Source: Triparma columacea (taxonomy: Eukaryota > Sar > Bolidophyceae > Parmales > Triparmaceae). Taken from it: a stretch of DNA of 40,949 bases. How positions within the stretch are numbered: position 1 is the stretch's first letter; each line of letters opens with the position of its first letter. The notes beneath the pieces were generated by a model. The model made no database searches and had not been told where the DNA came from. It saw only the letters and a list, made by a program, of their open reading frames with translations. The position numbers and the translations under genes are program-made. The stretch lies in NCBI GenBank assembly GCA_030267965.1, contig BRYA01000285.1, forward strand, positions 7,077-48,025, given 5' to 3'. Positions 40,160-40,949 of the stretch are shown here, piece after piece.

Positions 40160-40420
40160 TCGTTCATGCCTAACATGATGCCTAAGGTGGTAAGTCTTCG
40201 TGATTCCTACCCTAAATTAGATATCCAGGTAGACGGTGGTCTGTCACCCAAGACTATAGACGTAGCTGCTAAGGCAGGGGCTAATATTATCGTGGCGGGG
40301 TGCGCGGTTTTCAAGGTTAAGGATAAGGCTAGAGAAGTTATTGAGGGACTTAGGGGGAGCGTTGAGAAGTACGGGAACGGGATAGGGGAGGAGGGGGAGG
40401 AGGAGAAGGAGAAGGCGTAG
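40160..40420 (+). pseudogene. RPE: Last exon of ribulose-phosphate 3-epimerase, without upstream exons
   Basis: After a TTGCAG acceptor the frame reads SFMPNMMPKVVSLRDSYPKL, DIQVDGGLSPKTIDVAAKAG and ANIIVAGCAVFKVKD, the C-terminal half of RPE including the catalytic aspartate in VDGG and the phosphate-binding GAN.IVAG.A segment. The rest of the enzyme, which interconverts ribulose- and xylulose-5-phosphate, is not in the window: the sequence upstream is the LRR remnant. An Asp/Glu/Lys-rich tail follows before the stop. It is either a duplicated fragment or the end of a gene whose 5' part was displaced. Confidence 0.7.
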
Positions 40421-40575
40421 AGGGGGGGGGCGGTAGCGGGAAACGATGAAGGGGAAGGGGAAACGACGTTAATAGAGAAAAGGAAAGAGGGGGAGGGGGG
40501 GTTAAGGACGAAACGTTACACTCGACGTTACACTTGAACCAAATAAGTACACTCTCATACCTTATACTACAACTT

Positions 40576-40949
40576 TTAGAAAGGGCTAATCCCGCTTGAG
40601 TTCCCTCTCTTAATTCTAGTCCCCCCAAAGTAACTCGTCGGGTCCTTCGCTCTATGCGCAAGAAACTGTTGGTGCCCCTTCCCCGGGCTCATGGCCCCCA
40701 GTCTCCACCTCATCCTCTCCGCCGCCGTGCCGTTTCCGTCCCACAGGTAAAAGCCCGTGTCCCCGGCCCTGGTTCTTAGGAACTCGTCCTGTATCCCTGC
40801 CATTTGCTGCCTGGCTCGTCTCTTTGATGGTGTGCACCTGAGCGTCCCCCCCAATGAGTATGAAAGAGAGAGCGTCCAGTCTCTTGCTTGCCTTCTTATC
40901 GATTCCCAGTACCTTCCTAGCCTTCGGGCTTGCCCTAATATCTCCCCCA
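40576..40949 (-). CDS. 3' part of an unrecognised gene (partial)
   Basis: The frame open to the window edge ends with IQDEFLRTRAGDTGFYLWDG, MRWRLGAMSPGKGHQQFLAH and DPTSYFGGTRIKRGNSSG before a TAA at 40576. Coding character is good from 40815 down. Between 40815 and 40949 a second frame (SPKARKVLGIDKKASKRLDA, LSFILIGGDAQ) also looks coding, so a splice junction or frame change near 40835 is possible (CAG then GTGCAC at 40834-40842). Function not recognised. Confidence 0.45.
   Translation of the reverse strand, partial: GEILGQARRLGRYWESIRRQARDWTLSLSYSLGGTLRCTPSKRRARQQMAGIQDEFLRTRAGDTGFYLWDGNGTAAERMRWRLGAMSPGKGHQQFLAHRAKDPTSYFGGTRIKRGNSSGISPF

Overview
This is a gene-dense nuclear window from a unicellular eukaryote. 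Most genes have several short GT-AG introns (donor usually GTGAG), short intergenic spacers and frequent divergent or convergent pairs. Gene content (a BBOF1-like basal-body protein, eIF4E, an Elongator subunit, ABHD17-type hydrolase, ArfGAP-C2, BspA-type LRR protein, Cys-rich receptor) fits a protist that builds flagella, plausibly a stramenopile microalga. Lineage is an inference; no ribosomal marker is present.

Layout, left to right. 1-968 (-): 5' part of a gene with tandemly duplicated micro-exons. 1543-2340 (-): purine phosphoribosyltransferase. 2528-9982 (-): a 13-exon gene for a 1,879-residue IQ/EF-hand/zinc-finger protein; I joined the exons by splice sites and every junction keeps frame. 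10255-11207 (+): eIF4E, divergent from it. 11343-12643 (-): ELP6, whose first exon falls in a 25-N assembly gap. 12792-12992 (-): an initiator tRNA-Met gene split by two GT-AG introns. 13198-14373 (-): ankyrin-MYND protein. 14797-18734 (-): tandem-GAF protein in 8 exons. 18880-19574: a second, damaged copy of the tRNA/ELP6 block. 19619-23031: a BspA-type LRR gene flanked by direct repeats of a neighbouring gene's 3' end. 22822-27022 (-): 9-exon coiled-coil protein. 27586-28804 (+): ABHD17-like hydrolase. 28913-32417 (-): receptor-like membrane protein with cytosolic WW domains. 32418-33343: AT-rich spacer. 33344-34981 (-): ArfGAP-C2 protein. 35091-36702 (+): BBOF1-like coiled-coil protein. 36778-38008 (-): TTC1. 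38352-38988 (+): villin-headpiece protein. 39085-40420: a mosaic of gene scraps (unknown 3' end, LRR tail, ribulose-phosphate 3-epimerase last exon). 40576-40949 (-): 3' part of an unrecognised gene.

Two themes stand out. First, many introns contain related sequence built on the heptamer GCGAAGC, shared between introns of the same and different genes, which is the signature of introners (intron-generating mobile elements). Second, the initiator tRNA-Met gene carries two sibling introns of 64 and 65 nt with spliceosomal-looking ends, one inside the A box and one in the anticodon stem. Removing them gives a 72-nt tRNA with the eukaryotic initiator hallmarks. A second copy holds the same introns, with the second shifted three bases but giving the same joined sequence there. 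I regard this as the most important observation in the window.
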